Assembly (NCBI RefSeq): GCF_000428045.1
Contig: NZ_ATZE01000010.1
Span: forward strand, 90,072-154,071
Direction: 5' to 3'
Length of the DNA: 64,000 nucleotides
From: Sedimenticola selenatireducens DSM 17993
GTDB lineage: Bacteria; Pseudomonadota; Gammaproteobacteria; Chromatiales; Chromatiaceae
Shown: in pieces, positions 52,369 to 62,425 of the stretch
Layout of the letters: each line of letters opens with the position of its first letter
Position numbering within the stretch: the first letter of the stretch is position 1
The notes under the pieces: generated by a model
What the model was told of the DNA's origin: nothing
What the model saw: the letters and a program-made list of their open reading frames with translations, nothing else
Database searches by the model: none
Made by a program: the position numbers and the translations under genes

Positions 52369-52953
52369 ATGAATGCCGGATATCTGATTTTTCACCCTAC
52401 CGCCGACCAGCCCCTGCCGGAGGTTTCACAGTTATTGACCCGACTGTCGGAGACCGGCCTCACCGGCCAGCCACTACCGGGCATGCCGCAGCACTTTCTG
52501 ACCGGCCCTCACTTCCTGCAGCGCATTACCTTTCTGGGTTGCTCGCCCAGCGTGCCATTGACTGCCAACACCAATAGTGACAATGCCCTCTGCTCCATCC
52601 GACTGCTGGGCCCCTATCCGGCCCCACGATTGATGACCGGTCAAAACAGCCGGCCACCCCGCTGCCACGGCTGTCGCCATCGGTTCCATGAGTGGCAGGA
52701 GCAGATCGCTGAGCCAGACCGGGAGATTCGCTGTCCGGAGTGTGGGCAAGAAAGCAGTTGGCAGGATCTCAACTGGCGGCAAATGGCCGGGGCCGCCCGG
52801 CTGTTTATCGCCATCTCACAGGTATTCCCTGGCGAGGCGGTACCCACTGCCGGGTTGATGCAAACCCTGCAGCAGGGAGGTGAAGAGTGGGATTATTTCT
52901 ATGTACAGCAACCGTTATTATGGCCGGGTGGGCAAAACCCCGGCGAACTCTGA
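52369..52953 (+). CDS. Uncharacterised zinc-ribbon protein divergent from znuA
   Basis: 194 residues, no signal peptide. A four-cysteine zinc ribbon (CHGC ... CPEC, separated by about 20 residues) lies in the centre. The rest matches no family I recognise. Sharing the Zur-like palindrome with znuA suggests a role in zinc homeostasis or as a zinc-saving protein (inference). Confidence 0.7.
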   Translation: MNAGYLIFHPTADQPLPEVSQLLTRLSETGLTGQPLPGMPQHFLTGPHFLQRITFLGCSPSVPLTANTNSDNALCSIRLLGPYPAPRLMTGQNSRPPRCHGCRHRFHEWQEQIAEPDREIRCPECGQESSWQDLNWRQMAGAARLFIAISQVFPGEAVPTAGLMQTLQQGGEEWDYFYVQQPLLWPGGQNPGEL

Positions 52954-52972
52954 GGGTTGAATGACCGGATAA

Positions 52973-54541
52973 TCAGTGAACAACAATACAGTCCTTGCCG
53001 GCTCGCTTTGCCTCATAGAGCGCCCGATCCGCCCGGGCGAAGACGTCCATCGGGGTATCGCCCTGGGCAAATTGACTCATCCCGCAGGAGATGGTGACCT
53101 CGACCCGATTACCCACGGAATGGATACCACTCTCCTTCACTTCGAGGCGCACCGCTTCCGCCACCTTCATGGCATCATCACTATTGGTACCGGTGAGCAG
53201 CATGACAAACTCCTCGCCACCAAAGCGGGCGACAAAATCGGTTTCCCGCAAGCCAAGCAACAGACTCTGGCCGATAATACGCAACGCCTTGTCACCGGCA
53301 TGATGACCGAAACGGTCATTGATCCGCTTGAAGTCGTCAATATCCCAAACCAGCAGGGTGAGCGGCTCCCCAAAGCGTTTCCAGCGGGCGTACTCCTGCT
53401 CCAGCCGCTCGTCATAGGCCAGGCGATTGGGCAGCCCGGTCACCGTATCGGTAGCCGCTTGGCGGTGCGCCTCGATCATCTTGGCACGCAACTCACGGCT
53501 TTCGCTCTGGACCTCTTCCAGGCGCTTGCGCAACTGCTCTTCCAGCTCGGCTGCCGCCTTATGGCGCTCGGCCTCATTGATCACGAACGTGCCAACATGG
53601 GACTCGATCGCCTCCAGATGCTGACCAATCTCCAGGCACAATTGCTGAAGACTGGTGGCGTCGTTCATATTGTCGCGGATACCGCTGACCTGTTGTCGCA
53701 TCTTCTGGCCCAGGGACTGCCCCTCCACCATCGATTTCTGCCGCAACTCCTTGCTACTGCTGACATGCTTGTCAATCTCCTCCAGACGCTGGGTCAACTC
53801 CTTGAGGAAACCACGGGTGTCCTGGATCTCGGTCGTCACCTCCCCCACCGACCGGGAGAGCAATGACAACAGCGAGGAGAGCACCTCAATCCAGGCGGCA
53901 CTATCCTTTTGTGCCGCCAGTTCCAGCTCCATGCGCCGAATATCCAGACTGAGCTGGGCGGGCCAATCCAGCGTCTCCAGCAGTTTAAGCAGTTGCTGAT
54001 TTGGGGTAACAGCCTCATCCGGGGAGGCGTCCGATGCGGCCGCAGAAGTGTGGAAAAAGCGGCGTAGAAAGCCCGGTGAACCGTTTCGGTTTTCCGCGCC
54101 GGTCAACAGATGCAGAAACCGGTCAACCTGCTCATCTGAGGCACCGCCACCGTCGGCTACAAGCTGCTCCGCCAATTTGCGCAGCTTACCCAGATTCCTG
54201 CCCGTCACGCCGGACCGGCTTATCAACCGTGAGAGCAGGTCGGTATCACCTGATGCGACGGGCGCGGGCTCATCATTGGCCCGGATCAGTGCCTCAGAAA
54301 TGGCACCCAGCTGATCCTTCAAATTCGGCTGTACGCCTTTTCTCACCGCATTGCGAAGCGACGAGAGATGGGGGTCGAGGGCAGGATCCAGTCCGTTAGT
54401 GGCGAGGGTCAGTCGGATAATGATACGACAGAGCAGTTTTTCCGTCTCCGCTGCCTCGCTCTTTTCCATCGACTGCTGCTGGGCCAGGTCCAGGTATCGG
54501 ACCTTCCAGTCCTGGGTGGCAGTTATTTCTTGTTCGTTCAT
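52973..54541 (-). CDS. Diguanylate cyclase with helical sensor region
   Basis: 522 residues: a long alpha-helical and coiled-coil N-terminal part (about 1-350) and a C-terminal GGDEF domain with the active motif GGEEF. No membrane segments and no EAL domain are seen. A RxxD inhibitory site was not identified with certainty. It makes cyclic di-GMP in response to an unknown cytoplasmic signal. Confidence 0.9.
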   Translation of the reverse strand: MNEQEITATQDWKVRYLDLAQQQSMEKSEAAETEKLLCRIIIRLTLATNGLDPALDPHLSSLRNAVRKGVQPNLKDQLGAISEALIRANDEPAPVASGDTDLLSRLISRSGVTGRNLGKLRKLAEQLVADGGGASDEQVDRFLHLLTGAENRNGSPGFLRRFFHTSAAASDASPDEAVTPNQQLLKLLETLDWPAQLSLDIRRMELELAAQKDSAAWIEVLSSLLSLLSRSVGEVTTEIQDTRGFLKELTQRLEEIDKHVSSSKELRQKSMVEGQSLGQKMRQQVSGIRDNMNDATSLQQLCLEIGQHLEAIESHVGTFVINEAERHKAAAELEEQLRKRLEEVQSESRELRAKMIEAHRQAATDTVTGLPNRLAYDERLEQEYARWKRFGEPLTLLVWDIDDFKRINDRFGHHAGDKALRIIGQSLLLGLRETDFVARFGGEEFVMLLTGTNSDDAMKVAEAVRLEVKESGIHSVGNRVEVTISCGMSQFAQGDTPMDVFARADRALYEAKRAGKDCIVVH

Positions 54542-54546
54542 TTTTA

Positions 54547-55317
54547 TCAGGCCGCCAAACGCATACCGGTGGGTATAATTACATCAATGCCAATCGGCAG
54601 ATGATCCGAAAGCGGATACTCCACCACCTTGGCATTCTCCACCTGCAGTGTATCGGAGACCAGGATATGGTCAATCTTTCTGATCGGTCGCCAACTGGGA
54701 AATGTGTTCATGTGGCAGGCCGGCTGGGTAAGTCCACCACCCCGGGTCAACAGGCGCATCTCCTGGGAATCACAACCGAAGTTGAGATCTCCCATCACCA
54801 CCACGTGCGGCAAATCCGCCACCAGTTCCCGGATATAGGAGACTTGACGCAAACGGGCCCGTCTTCCTAGCGCCAGATGCATAATGCAGACGGTCAATCC
54901 GGTGGACCCGCCGAAGTTGCACACGATCACGCCCCGCCCCGGCAAACCGGGCAGTTTGTACTCGGAAATTTCCGACGGACGCAATCTCGATAGCAGGCCG
55001 TTACTGTTCTGTGCCAACTTGCCAAGGCTGCGGTTGACCTGTTTATACCAGTAGGGAAACGTCGCCTGCTTCGCCAGGTATTCAGTTTGATCCACGAAAC
55101 CGCTACGCAGACTTCCAGAATCAACCTCCTGAAGCCCGACAACATCATATCCGTGGATGACCATGGCGATACGGTCAAGATTGAACTGCCGGTCCCGATG
55201 CGGCAGGACCTGCTTCCAGCTCTGGGTCAGATATTGGCGGTAGCGCTGTGTATCTATCCCAGCCTGTATGTTATAGCTGAGTAGCTTCAGACGCTGCGGG
55301 CCACCACTGTCATCCAT
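54547..55317 (-). CDS. Endonuclease/exonuclease/phosphatase family protein
   Basis: 256 residues. Motifs LLSYNIQAG, GLQEVDSG, VVMGDLNFG and SDHLPIGIDV are the conserved EEP metal and catalytic residues. No signal peptide. It lies 5 bases upstream of the diguanylate cyclase gene on the same strand, so they are likely co-transcribed. Confidence 0.9.
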   Translation of the reverse strand: MDDSGGPQRLKLLSYNIQAGIDTQRYRQYLTQSWKQVLPHRDRQFNLDRIAMVIHGYDVVGLQEVDSGSLRSGFVDQTEYLAKQATFPYWYKQVNRSLGKLAQNSNGLLSRLRPSEISEYKLPGLPGRGVIVCNFGGSTGLTVCIMHLALGRRARLRQVSYIRELVADLPHVVVMGDLNFGCDSQEMRLLTRGGGLTQPACHMNTFPSWRPIRKIDHILVSDTLQVENAKVVEYPLSDHLPIGIDVIIPTGMRLAA

Positions 55318-55346
55318 TGGAACTCCCCCGGTACAATGTAGTCAGT

Positions 55347-55994
55347 CTACTGCTTTTTCAGGCTTTTTTCAGTGACTACCTTATCAACAAGATAATCAAT
55401 CGCCTGCATCTGCAGGTCGCCTTCAAGCCCGCTGGTGCGGTACTTTCCATCTACCACAAAAGCCGGCACACCCCGAATATCAAACCGGCTTGCCAGTACC
55501 TCTGCACGGCGTGACTGGGTCTGCACGGCAAAGGATTTCATTGCCTTGCGGTAGGCATCTATATCTACCCCTTTCTGGGCCAGAAAGGCTTCCATCTGCG
55601 CACTGTCGGCCAGCTTGTTTTTCCGCACATGAATTTCATCAAACAGCGCTGCGTTCAACTCATCCTCCACACCCATCAGGGTCAGGGCGTAGAAGGTCTT
55701 GGCGTGCAGCACTACATCCGCCCGCTTAAACATCGCGGGTATGCGGACGAATTCCACATTATCCGGCTTCTTCTCCAGCCATTTATTGATGTGCGGTTCC
55801 AAGTTGTAGCAGTGGGGACAGGCGTACCAGAAAAACTCCAGCACCTGCACCTTCTCCCCTTCACCGCCAGGCTGCGCGGGGATTATGGAGAAATAATGTA
55901 CTTCTTCTTCAAATTTTGTCTGCGCCGGGGCCTCAAGCGCCAGAAACAGGAGAGCAAACAGAGACAGCACCCGGATAAGCGTATGTTTCTTCAT
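55347..55994 (-). CDS. dsbA: DsbA-like thiol:disulfide oxidoreductase
   Basis: 215 residues. Signal peptide about 1-25, active site CPHC at residues 59-62, and the cis-Pro loop RGVPAFVV. The ATG at 55994 is the natural start, as the longer frame adds a non-signal leader. It oxidises cysteines in periplasmic proteins, including apocytochromes. Confidence 0.93.
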   Translation of the reverse strand: MKKHTLIRVLSLFALLFLALEAPAQTKFEEEVHYFSIIPAQPGGEGEKVQVLEFFWYACPHCYNLEPHINKWLEKKPDNVEFVRIPAMFKRADVVLHAKTFYALTLMGVEDELNAALFDEIHVRKNKLADSAQMEAFLAQKGVDIDAYRKAMKSFAVQTQSRRAEVLASRFDIRGVPAFVVDGKYRTSGLEGDLQMQAIDYLVDKVVTEKSLKKQ

Positions 55995-56168
55995 ATTAGT
56001 ACCTCTGTAGGAGTTAAGCGGCCAATCGGCTGAATTATTGAGCATCAATCATATATCCAAGCCACTGATTCTTTCGGACCCGCCAATACGCCCGGGGTTC
56101 AACAGTCCCCGGACTCAGCACATCCAACGGTCCTCCCGGCTCCCGGGACAATCTGCGCACTCAGCAAT

Positions 56169-56200
56169 AAAAAAGGGCAGCCTGATCGCTGCCCTTTTTT
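56169..56200. terminator. Bidirectional Rho-independent terminator
   Basis: AAAAAA-GGGCAGC-CTGATC-GCTGCCC-TTTTTT: perfect seven-pair stem with A and T tracts on both sides. On the minus strand it ends the cytochrome c4 transcript. Confidence 0.85.
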
Positions 56201-56249
56201 GTCCAGGGATGGACGTATGTCATGAAGACCAAAGATGGCGGGGAACGAC
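56201..56249. repeat. GTCCAGGGATGGAC repeat, copy 3
   Basis: The GTCCA-GGGA-TGGAC hairpin and a diverged body (AAGATGGCGGGGAACGAC) related to the 48-base repeats at 42427. As at 42420, it begins directly at the terminator T-tract. Confidence 0.7.
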
Positions 56250-56342
56250 GCTGCGCTTCGCCTACAGGAGGAACATTAGCCGTGAGCAGTAAGCCTTGCC
56301 CATCCTATCGTAATCGCACCGTTACCTACACCGCCGGTCAGG

Positions 56343-56948
56343 TCAGCGCAGCCCCTGCAGATACTGAGCAACGGCTGCGATCTCGTTATCGGTCATGCGT
56401 GCAACCACATTGCGCATCATCTTGGCATTATCGTTGGCGCGATCGCCGGAACGGAAATCCTTCAGCATCTTCTCAATATAGGCGGCATGCTGTCCTGAGA
56501 TACGCGGAAATTCGGCACCCGGGTTACCCATGCCGGAAGGACCGTGACAGGCCATGCAGGCCGCCACGTCGGTGGCGGTGTTACCGGCCCGATAAATAGT
56601 CGCACCCAGTTCGACCTGATCAGCCGCGGCCGTACCGGGAGTCTGGGTCTGGCTGCTGAAGTAAGCGGCCAGATCATCCATATCCTGTTCACTGAGCGGT
56701 GTGGCCATCGGGGACATCAGGTCGTTCTTGCGCGCGCCACCCTTGAACTCCAGCAACTGCTTTTTAATGTAGCTGGGGTGCTGCCCCGCCAGTTTCGGCC
56801 AGAGCGCGTTGGCGCTGTTTCCATCTGCGCCGTGACAGGCGAGACAGGTGGCGGATTTGGTCTTGCCGGCCTCGGCGTCGCCAGCTGCCTGAGCGCCGCC
56901 GACTGCCATAGCCAAAAGGATGGAAACTGAAACTAGCCATTTATTCAT
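56343..56948 (-). CDS. Cytochrome c4, dihaem
   Basis: 201 residues from the ATG at 56948 (a TTG two codons upstream is less likely). Signal peptide about 1-22. Two class I haem domains with CLACH and CMACH and Met ligands (LMSPMATPL, AKMMRNVVARM). A periplasmic electron carrier, often to cytochrome oxidase. Confidence 0.93.
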   Translation of the reverse strand: MNKWLVSVSILLAMAVGGAQAAGDAEAGKTKSATCLACHGADGNSANALWPKLAGQHPSYIKKQLLEFKGGARKNDLMSPMATPLSEQDMDDLAAYFSSQTQTPGTAAADQVELGATIYRAGNTATDVAACMACHGPSGMGNPGAEFPRISGQHAAYIEKMLKDFRSGDRANDNAKMMRNVVARMTDNEIAAVAQYLQGLR

Positions 56949-57311
56949 GGTCAAACCTGCTGTGTCGACTGAGTCACTTCAGTCGTTAGTAAACCCCCCG
57001 GTCGGCAATATTCGATTACCCCCCGGAAATCAAACACCCCGGGAATCGATCTTGGATCGCCCGGGGACCGAAAAAAGCCGTGCATGTATACCAGATGCCG
57101 CCGCTTCGGGTCAAATTCACCCGACTTATACTGGCCCATAAAAATCATTCGTGACCAGCATATTCAGCGACCTCTGCACCGGGTATGGATGGCGCATCGC
57201 GCGGCTTGATAATTATCATATGCAGAAAAATCATCGCCTGATGAAATGCGCCACACTGCCGGAATGCAGTATGATCAGCCCTGTCATTAATACCAGAGGT
57301 GGCAAAGCCAC
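56949..57311. other. Divergent intergenic region, cytochrome c4 / menF
   Basis: No gene. A GACTGA-GTCACT-TCAGTC inverted repeat at 56967-56984 and several CCCCGG-rich short repeats at 57000-57065 are the only structure seen. GAGGTGG before 57312 is the menF ribosome site. Confidence 0.45.
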
Positions 57312-58709
57312 ATGCCCAATCGGCCATCACTGATCCAGACGATACTGGGCCGCCTTGAAAGCGCCCTGACCTCGCTGCCGCCCAGAGCCGGCAAACAGAC
57401 CCATGAATTGATCAGTATCACCCTGACAACTCCAGAGCTGCATATGCAGCGGCTGCCGCGACTGGATGGCAACTGGTTTTACTGGGGCGAGCCCAGCCGA
57501 CAACGTTATCTGCTCGGTATTGGCGAAGCCCTGCGCCTCACCGCAACGGGTGAAGATCGGCTCAGCAGATTGTCCGATCAATTCGAGCAACAACGCGCCA
57601 GCTGGCACCACCTGGACCCGGACACGTGCGGATTCCGCGCCGCCGCTTTTACCGGTTTTGCCTTCGACCCGAACGACCCCATGCAGCAGAACTGGGCCGG
57701 ACTGCCCAATGCCGCGATCTTTTTTCCTGAACTGCTGTTGCACCAGACGCCGGATAACTGCGCCCTGACCTTCAGTTTCAGACACGCCGCCCCGAGACGC
57801 GCCAGACTGCGCGCCCGGCACCTGCTGCAGGAACTGACCGACTCCCTGGGGCGTAACCCGGAACCCAGCCGGGGTCCCAATCGACTGGCCAGAACCGCCG
57901 CTATTCCTTCCTACGATGAGTGGATAGTTCAGGTCAACGAGGCGACCCAACAGATCCGCCAGGGATGTCTGGACAAAGTGGTCCCGTTCCGGCGCATCAG
58001 TGTACGCGCCGACCACCCGCTCAATCCGGCACGCCTGATGGCCTCGCTGGATGATCTCTATCCCAGCAGTCTGCTGTTTTCCATCTGCCTGGACAACAGC
58101 ACCTTCGCGGCGGCCACCCCGGAACGGCTGATCACCCGCAGCAACCAGCTGATCCGCTGCGACGCCATCGGCGGCACTATCCGACGCGCCACCGAGCGCA
58201 ACGAGGATCACGAACTGGGCAGGCAACTGCTGAATGACCCCAAATCCCGCCATGAACACGCCCTGGTGGTCAAGGGCATCCTGGCCAGCCTGAACGCACA
58301 CTGCGACAAGCTGGCGGCCCCGGATAGCCCGGCACTGAAGCGGCTGCGCAAACTGCAACATCTCTGGACCGGGATCAGCGGCGAGCTGCGGGGTGACACC
58401 ACTCTGCTGCGAATTGCCAGCGACCTGCATCCGACCGCCGCCGTCAACGGCTTTCCCAGCGCCAGCGCAGGACGCTGGCTGAGTACCTACCAGAATGATA
58501 ACCGGGGATGGTATACCGGCGCGGCCGGCTGGCTGGATCACCAGGGAGACGGGGAACTGGCGGTACTGTTGCGCTGCGCCCTGCTGAATGGCGAAAGTGC
58601 CGAACTGTTTGCCGGCGCCGGGATCACCAGTGAATCCTGTCCGATTGCCGAATTCCAGGAGACCGAACTGAAATTCGGCACCATGCTGGAGGCGCTGGAA
58701 TATGCCTGA
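57312..58709 (+). CDS. menF: Isochorismate synthase
   Basis: 465 residues of the chorismate-binding family. The C-terminal half holds DKVVPFRRISV, RCDAIGGTIRRATE and RHEHALVVKGI motifs. Converts chorismate to isochorismate. First gene of menFDBAC; overlaps menD by 8 bases. The operon context favours the menaquinone over a siderophore role. Confidence 0.93.
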   Translation: MPNRPSLIQTILGRLESALTSLPPRAGKQTHELISITLTTPELHMQRLPRLDGNWFYWGEPSRQRYLLGIGEALRLTATGEDRLSRLSDQFEQQRASWHHLDPDTCGFRAAAFTGFAFDPNDPMQQNWAGLPNAAIFFPELLLHQTPDNCALTFSFRHAAPRRARLRARHLLQELTDSLGRNPEPSRGPNRLARTAAIPSYDEWIVQVNEATQQIRQGCLDKVVPFRRISVRADHPLNPARLMASLDDLYPSSLLFSICLDNSTFAAATPERLITRSNQLIRCDAIGGTIRRATERNEDHELGRQLLNDPKSRHEHALVVKGILASLNAHCDKLAAPDSPALKRLRKLQHLWTGISGELRGDTTLLRIASDLHPTAAVNGFPSASAGRWLSTYQNDNRGWYTGAAGWLDHQGDGELAVLLRCALLNGESAELFAGAGITSESCPIAEFQETELKFGTMLEALEYA

Positions 58710-60435
58710 CCAGCCACAGGGAGTGAGCAACCTCCTGTGGGCCTTTGCACTGATTGATGGTCTTGCCGGCGCCGGGGTAACCCGTGCCGTCATCTCTCCC
58801 GGCTCCCGCTCCACCCCGCTGGTATTGGCCTGCGATGCCCACCCGGCCATCGAGATCAGCATTCAGGTGGATGAACGCTGCGCCGCCTTCCTTGCCCTGG
58901 GGCAGGCCCGTGCCAGTGGCCGGCCGGTGATCCTGATCGCCACCTCCGGCAGTGCACCTGCCCACTGGTATCCGGCCGTGATCGAGGCGAGCCACAGCAA
59001 CATCCCACTGATCCTCCTGAGCGCCGACCGTCCGCCCGAACTGCACGGCTGGGGAGCCAACCAGACCACCGATCAGCAGCGGTTGTTTGGCAGCCATCTG
59101 CGCGCCTTCCATGATCCGGGCCCGGCCATAGCGGATAGCGCCGCACGAAGGCGTATGCATCGCCTGGGAAACAGCGCCGCCAAACAGGCCCTTCAACCCC
59201 ATCCCGGTCCACTGCAGATCAACCTGCCGTTGCGGGAGCCGCTAGTACCCGAGTCAAGGGTTGACCTGCCCCAACCGGACGATGCATCCGCCCTCCCGAT
59301 CTCGCGCCCAGCGCCAGACCCGGAACAACTCAATACCACCCTGGCATTGATCTCTGGCCAAGCGGGGATAATCGTCTGCGGCGCCACGGACCACGACGAG
59401 TCCTTTGCCGCCGCCGTCACCCGGCTGGCGCAACAGCTTCATTGCCCGATCCTCACCGATCCCCTGAGCAACCTGCGCTTCGGCGCACACGACAGGCAGA
59501 CCGTGATCTGTCGCTATGACGCCTATCTGGACGCCAGCAGCGTGGAACTGAAGCCAGGCTGGATTTTGCGCTTCGGCGCCCTGCCGGTCTCCAAGCCCCT
59601 GCTGCAGTTCATGGAACGGACCGTTGCCCCGGTTATCCTGTGCGATCCCTATCGGCAGTGGCCGGTTGCCCCACCCAACACCGCGCTGACCCTGGCGGCC
59701 GACCCGGCCCTGCTGTGTGACGCCATCCACACGCGAGCGCCTGCTCCCGGCCCCGCCGGCTGGCTGGAGCGGTTCCAGCGGCTTGAGCAGGTCAGCCACA
59801 GGATAATGTCAGCTGAAACCCGGGATGACCGACCGTTCGAGGGCTGCCTGATCCAGGACCTGCTGGCGACCCTGCCGGAAGGCAGCCTGCTGTTCAGCGG
59901 CAACTCCATGCCGATCCGGCAGCTGGACAGCTGGAGCGGATCGTCCGCGAAACGTCTGCGTATACACGCCAATCGGGGCGTCAGCGGCATCGACGGCAAC
60001 CTCTCCACCTTCATCGGCATGAGCTGCGGCGACTACCCCGCAGCCGTCGCATTGCTGGGGGACCTCGCCTTCTATCACGACATGAACGGCCTGCTGGCAG
60101 CGGCCGGACGCAACCTGGTGATCGTCCTGCTCAACAACAACGGCGGCGGCATCTTCGGCTACCTGCCCCAGTCGGCGCTGGAGAGTTATGAACCCTACTG
60201 GAACACCGCCACCAATCTGGACTTTCAGCACAGTGCCGCGCTGTATGACCTCGGTTATCAGCGGGTAACCCGCCAGTCGGGCTTTCGCCCGGCCCTCGAG
60301 CAGGCGCTGCAGGCCGGTGGGCCACAGCTGATTGAAGTGATGATCGAGCGAACGTTCAGCATTGAACGCCACCGTCACTACCGCAGTGCCGTGGCCGAGG
60401 CCCTGGCCGGCGAAGCGGATGATAGTAAAACCTGA
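58702..60435 (+). CDS. menD: SEPHCHC synthase
   Basis: 577 residues, thiamine diphosphate dependent: ISPGSRSTPL near the N-terminus, the TPP motif LLGDLAFYHDMNGLL and the LNNNGGGIF stretch typical of MenD. Adds a succinyl semialdehyde unit to isochorismate. Confidence 0.97.
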   Translation: MPDQPQGVSNLLWAFALIDGLAGAGVTRAVISPGSRSTPLVLACDAHPAIEISIQVDERCAAFLALGQARASGRPVILIATSGSAPAHWYPAVIEASHSNIPLILLSADRPPELHGWGANQTTDQQRLFGSHLRAFHDPGPAIADSAARRRMHRLGNSAAKQALQPHPGPLQINLPLREPLVPESRVDLPQPDDASALPISRPAPDPEQLNTTLALISGQAGIIVCGATDHDESFAAAVTRLAQQLHCPILTDPLSNLRFGAHDRQTVICRYDAYLDASSVELKPGWILRFGALPVSKPLLQFMERTVAPVILCDPYRQWPVAPPNTALTLAADPALLCDAIHTRAPAPGPAGWLERFQRLEQVSHRIMSAETRDDRPFEGCLIQDLLATLPEGSLLFSGNSMPIRQLDSWSGSSAKRLRIHANRGVSGIDGNLSTFIGMSCGDYPAAVALLGDLAFYHDMNGLLAAAGRNLVIVLLNNNGGGIFGYLPQSALESYEPYWNTATNLDFQHSAALYDLGYQRVTRQSGFRPALEQALQAGGPQLIEVMIERTFSIERHRHYRSAVAEALAGEADDSKT

Positions 60436-60694
60436 TATGCGTGCAGGAGAGCGGCAATCTATCTGACAATATATTGGGTCTCCATTAAAGTACGCCAAAA
60501 CCGCTTGCCAGGTTACGCCTTCGGCTAACAGGACCTACAACTATTTACCGGGTATCCATGCCTTCCGGCAAAGTTGCTGGTCGGATTACACGTCCGGCCA
60601 ACCGGATGAACAATCCTAATCGGCATTTTTTATACCCACCCGCGGTGTTTTGTTTAAAATGCCCGCTTTCAGTGATCAGACCATTGGAGTAGTC

Positions 60695-61525
60695 ATGGGC
60701 AGCAGCATCGAATGGCAGGTCCCCGAGGGGACTCAATTCAGCGACATTCTCTATCACCAGGCCGAGGGCATCGCCAAGATCACCATCAACCGCCCCCAGG
60801 TACATAACGCCTTCCGCCCGGAAACCGTGATGGAGCTGATCCAGGCCTTCCGGCATGCTCACCTGGATCCCAAGATTGGTGCCATCATCCTCACCGGTGC
60901 GGGTGAGCGCGCCTTCTGCTCCGGCGGCGACCAGTCCATCCGCGGCGACGGCGGCTACCGTGACAGCAGCGGCGTCGAGCACCTGAACGTGCTGGAGCTG
61001 CAGCGCCAGATCCGCACCCTGCCGAAGCCGGTGGTGGCCATGGTGGCGGGCTACGCTATCGGCGGTGGTCACGTACTGCATCTGATCTGCGATCTGAGCA
61101 TTGCCGCCGACAACGCCCGCTTCGGCCAGACCGGCCCCCGGGTGGGCAGCTTTGACGGCGGCCTGGGTGCCGGCCTGCTGGCCCGTACCGTCGGCATGAA
61201 AAAAGCCAAGGAGATCTGGTTCCTGTGTCGCCAGTACGATGCCCAACAGGCACTGGAGATGGGGCTGGTCAACACCGTGGTGCCGCTGGACCAACTGGAA
61301 AACGAAACCGTGCAGTGGTGCCGCGAAATGCTGCAGCTGTCCCCCACCGCCCTGCGCATGCTCAAGGCCTCCTTCAATGCCGAGACCGATGGTCTGGCCG
61401 GCATCCAGGAGCTGGCCGGCAACGCCACCGGACTGTTCTATCTGACGCCCGAGGCGCAAGAGGGGCGTGACGCCTTTGTGGAGAAGCGCCCGGCCGATTT
61501 CAATAAATTCCCCCGCCGCCCCTGA
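60695..61525 (+). CDS. menB: 1,4-dihydroxy-2-naphthoyl-CoA synthase
   Basis: 276 residues of the crotonase fold with [11 protein letters not shown] and [10 protein letters not shown], the MenB hallmarks. The ATG at 60695 follows GGAG and fits homologues; the frame from 60650 adds 15 residues. A 260-base gap separates it from menD, so an internal promoter is possible. Confidence 0.96.
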   Translation: MGSSIEWQVPEGTQFSDILYHQAEGIAKITINRPQVHNAFRPETVMELIQAFRHAHLDPKIGAIILTGAGERAFCSGGDQSIRGDGGYRDSSGVEHLNVLELQRQIRTLPKPVVAMVAGYAIGGGHVLHLICDLSIAADNARFGQTGPRVGSFDGGLGAGLLARTVGMKKAKEIWFLCRQYDAQQALEMGLVNTVVPLDQLENETVQWCREMLQLSPTALRMLKASFNAETDGLAGIQELAGNATGLFYLTPEAQEGRDAFVEKRPADFNKFPRRP

Positions 61526-61555
61526 TCCCGGCGCTATCCAGGGCCTGTTAACACC

Positions 61556-62425
61556 ATGCAGATACAACAGTGGCTGCTCGCCATCCGCCCCAAAACCCTC
61601 GGCATCTCAGTGGTGCCGGTGCTGGTGGGCAGCGCCCTCGCCTGGGCCGAACTGGAGCGGATGGCATGGCTACCGGCCCTGGCGGCCCTGCTGGCCGCGA
61701 TGCTGATCCAGATCGGCACCAACCTGTATAACGACGCGGCGGATTTCGAGCGCGGCGCCGACACGCCCGAGCGACTCGGCCCGGAGCGCGCCACCGCCCA
61801 GGGCTGGTTCAGCGCCCGCCAGGTAAAATTGGCGGCCCTGATCAGCTTTGGCGGCGCCTTTGCCATCGGCATCTACCTCGCCTGGATTGGTGGCTGGCCA
61901 ATCGTGGTCATCGGATTGCTCTCCCTGCTGGCCGGCTACGCCTATACCGGTGGCCCCCGGCCGATCGCCTACAGTGCCAGCGGCGAGCTGTTCGTCTTTA
62001 TCTTTTTCGGACTGCTGGCGGTGAGCGGCAGCTACTACCTGCAGACAGGCACGCTCTCTATCGAAACCCTGTTTTGCGCCGCCGCCATCGGCCTGCTCGC
62101 CGCGGCTGTGCTGCTGGTAAACAATTATCGCGACCTGGAGACCGATGAGCGGGCCGCCAAGCTGACCCTGGTCCACTACCTGGGCCGGGAGCGGGCACGC
62201 CAACTTTATGTCCTGCTGCTGATTCTGCCCTTCGCCCTGCCGATTGTGTTCAATCACCGCTTCGACGGCAGCTGGCTGGTGGTGCTGTGCCTGCCGTTCG
62301 CCCTCTGGCTGCTGCACCGTTTCTCGCGGGAGCCCCTGGGCAGGGGGTTTAACACCATCCTGGCCAATACGGCCAAGCTGCAACTGCTGTATGGCGGAAT
62401 GTTGAGCCTCGGACTGCTGCTCTGA
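61556..62425 (+). CDS. menA: 1,4-dihydroxy-2-naphthoate polyprenyltransferase
   Basis: 289 residues, about eight to nine helices. Prenyl-diphosphate motifs LYNDAADFERGAD and NNYRDLETD mark the UbiA/MenA family. Joins the naphthoate ring to the isoprenoid tail in the membrane. Stop and menC start share one base. Confidence 0.95.
   Translation: MQIQQWLLAIRPKTLGISVVPVLVGSALAWAELERMAWLPALAALLAAMLIQIGTNLYNDAADFERGADTPERLGPERATAQGWFSARQVKLAALISFGGAFAIGIYLAWIGGWPIVVIGLLSLLAGYAYTGGPRPIAYSASGELFVFIFFGLLAVSGSYYLQTGTLSIETLFCAAAIGLLAAAVLLVNNYRDLETDERAAKLTLVHYLGRERARQLYVLLLILPFALPIVFNHRFDGSWLVVLCLPFALWLLHRFSREPLGRGFNTILANTAKLQLLYGGMLSLGLLL

Larger units (their letters stand above)
55995..56342. other. 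Intergenic region between dsbA and cytochrome c4
   Basis: No gene. Contains the bidirectional terminator at 56169-56200, followed by a GTCCAGGGATGGAC repeat copy, each listed separately. Confidence 0.55.
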
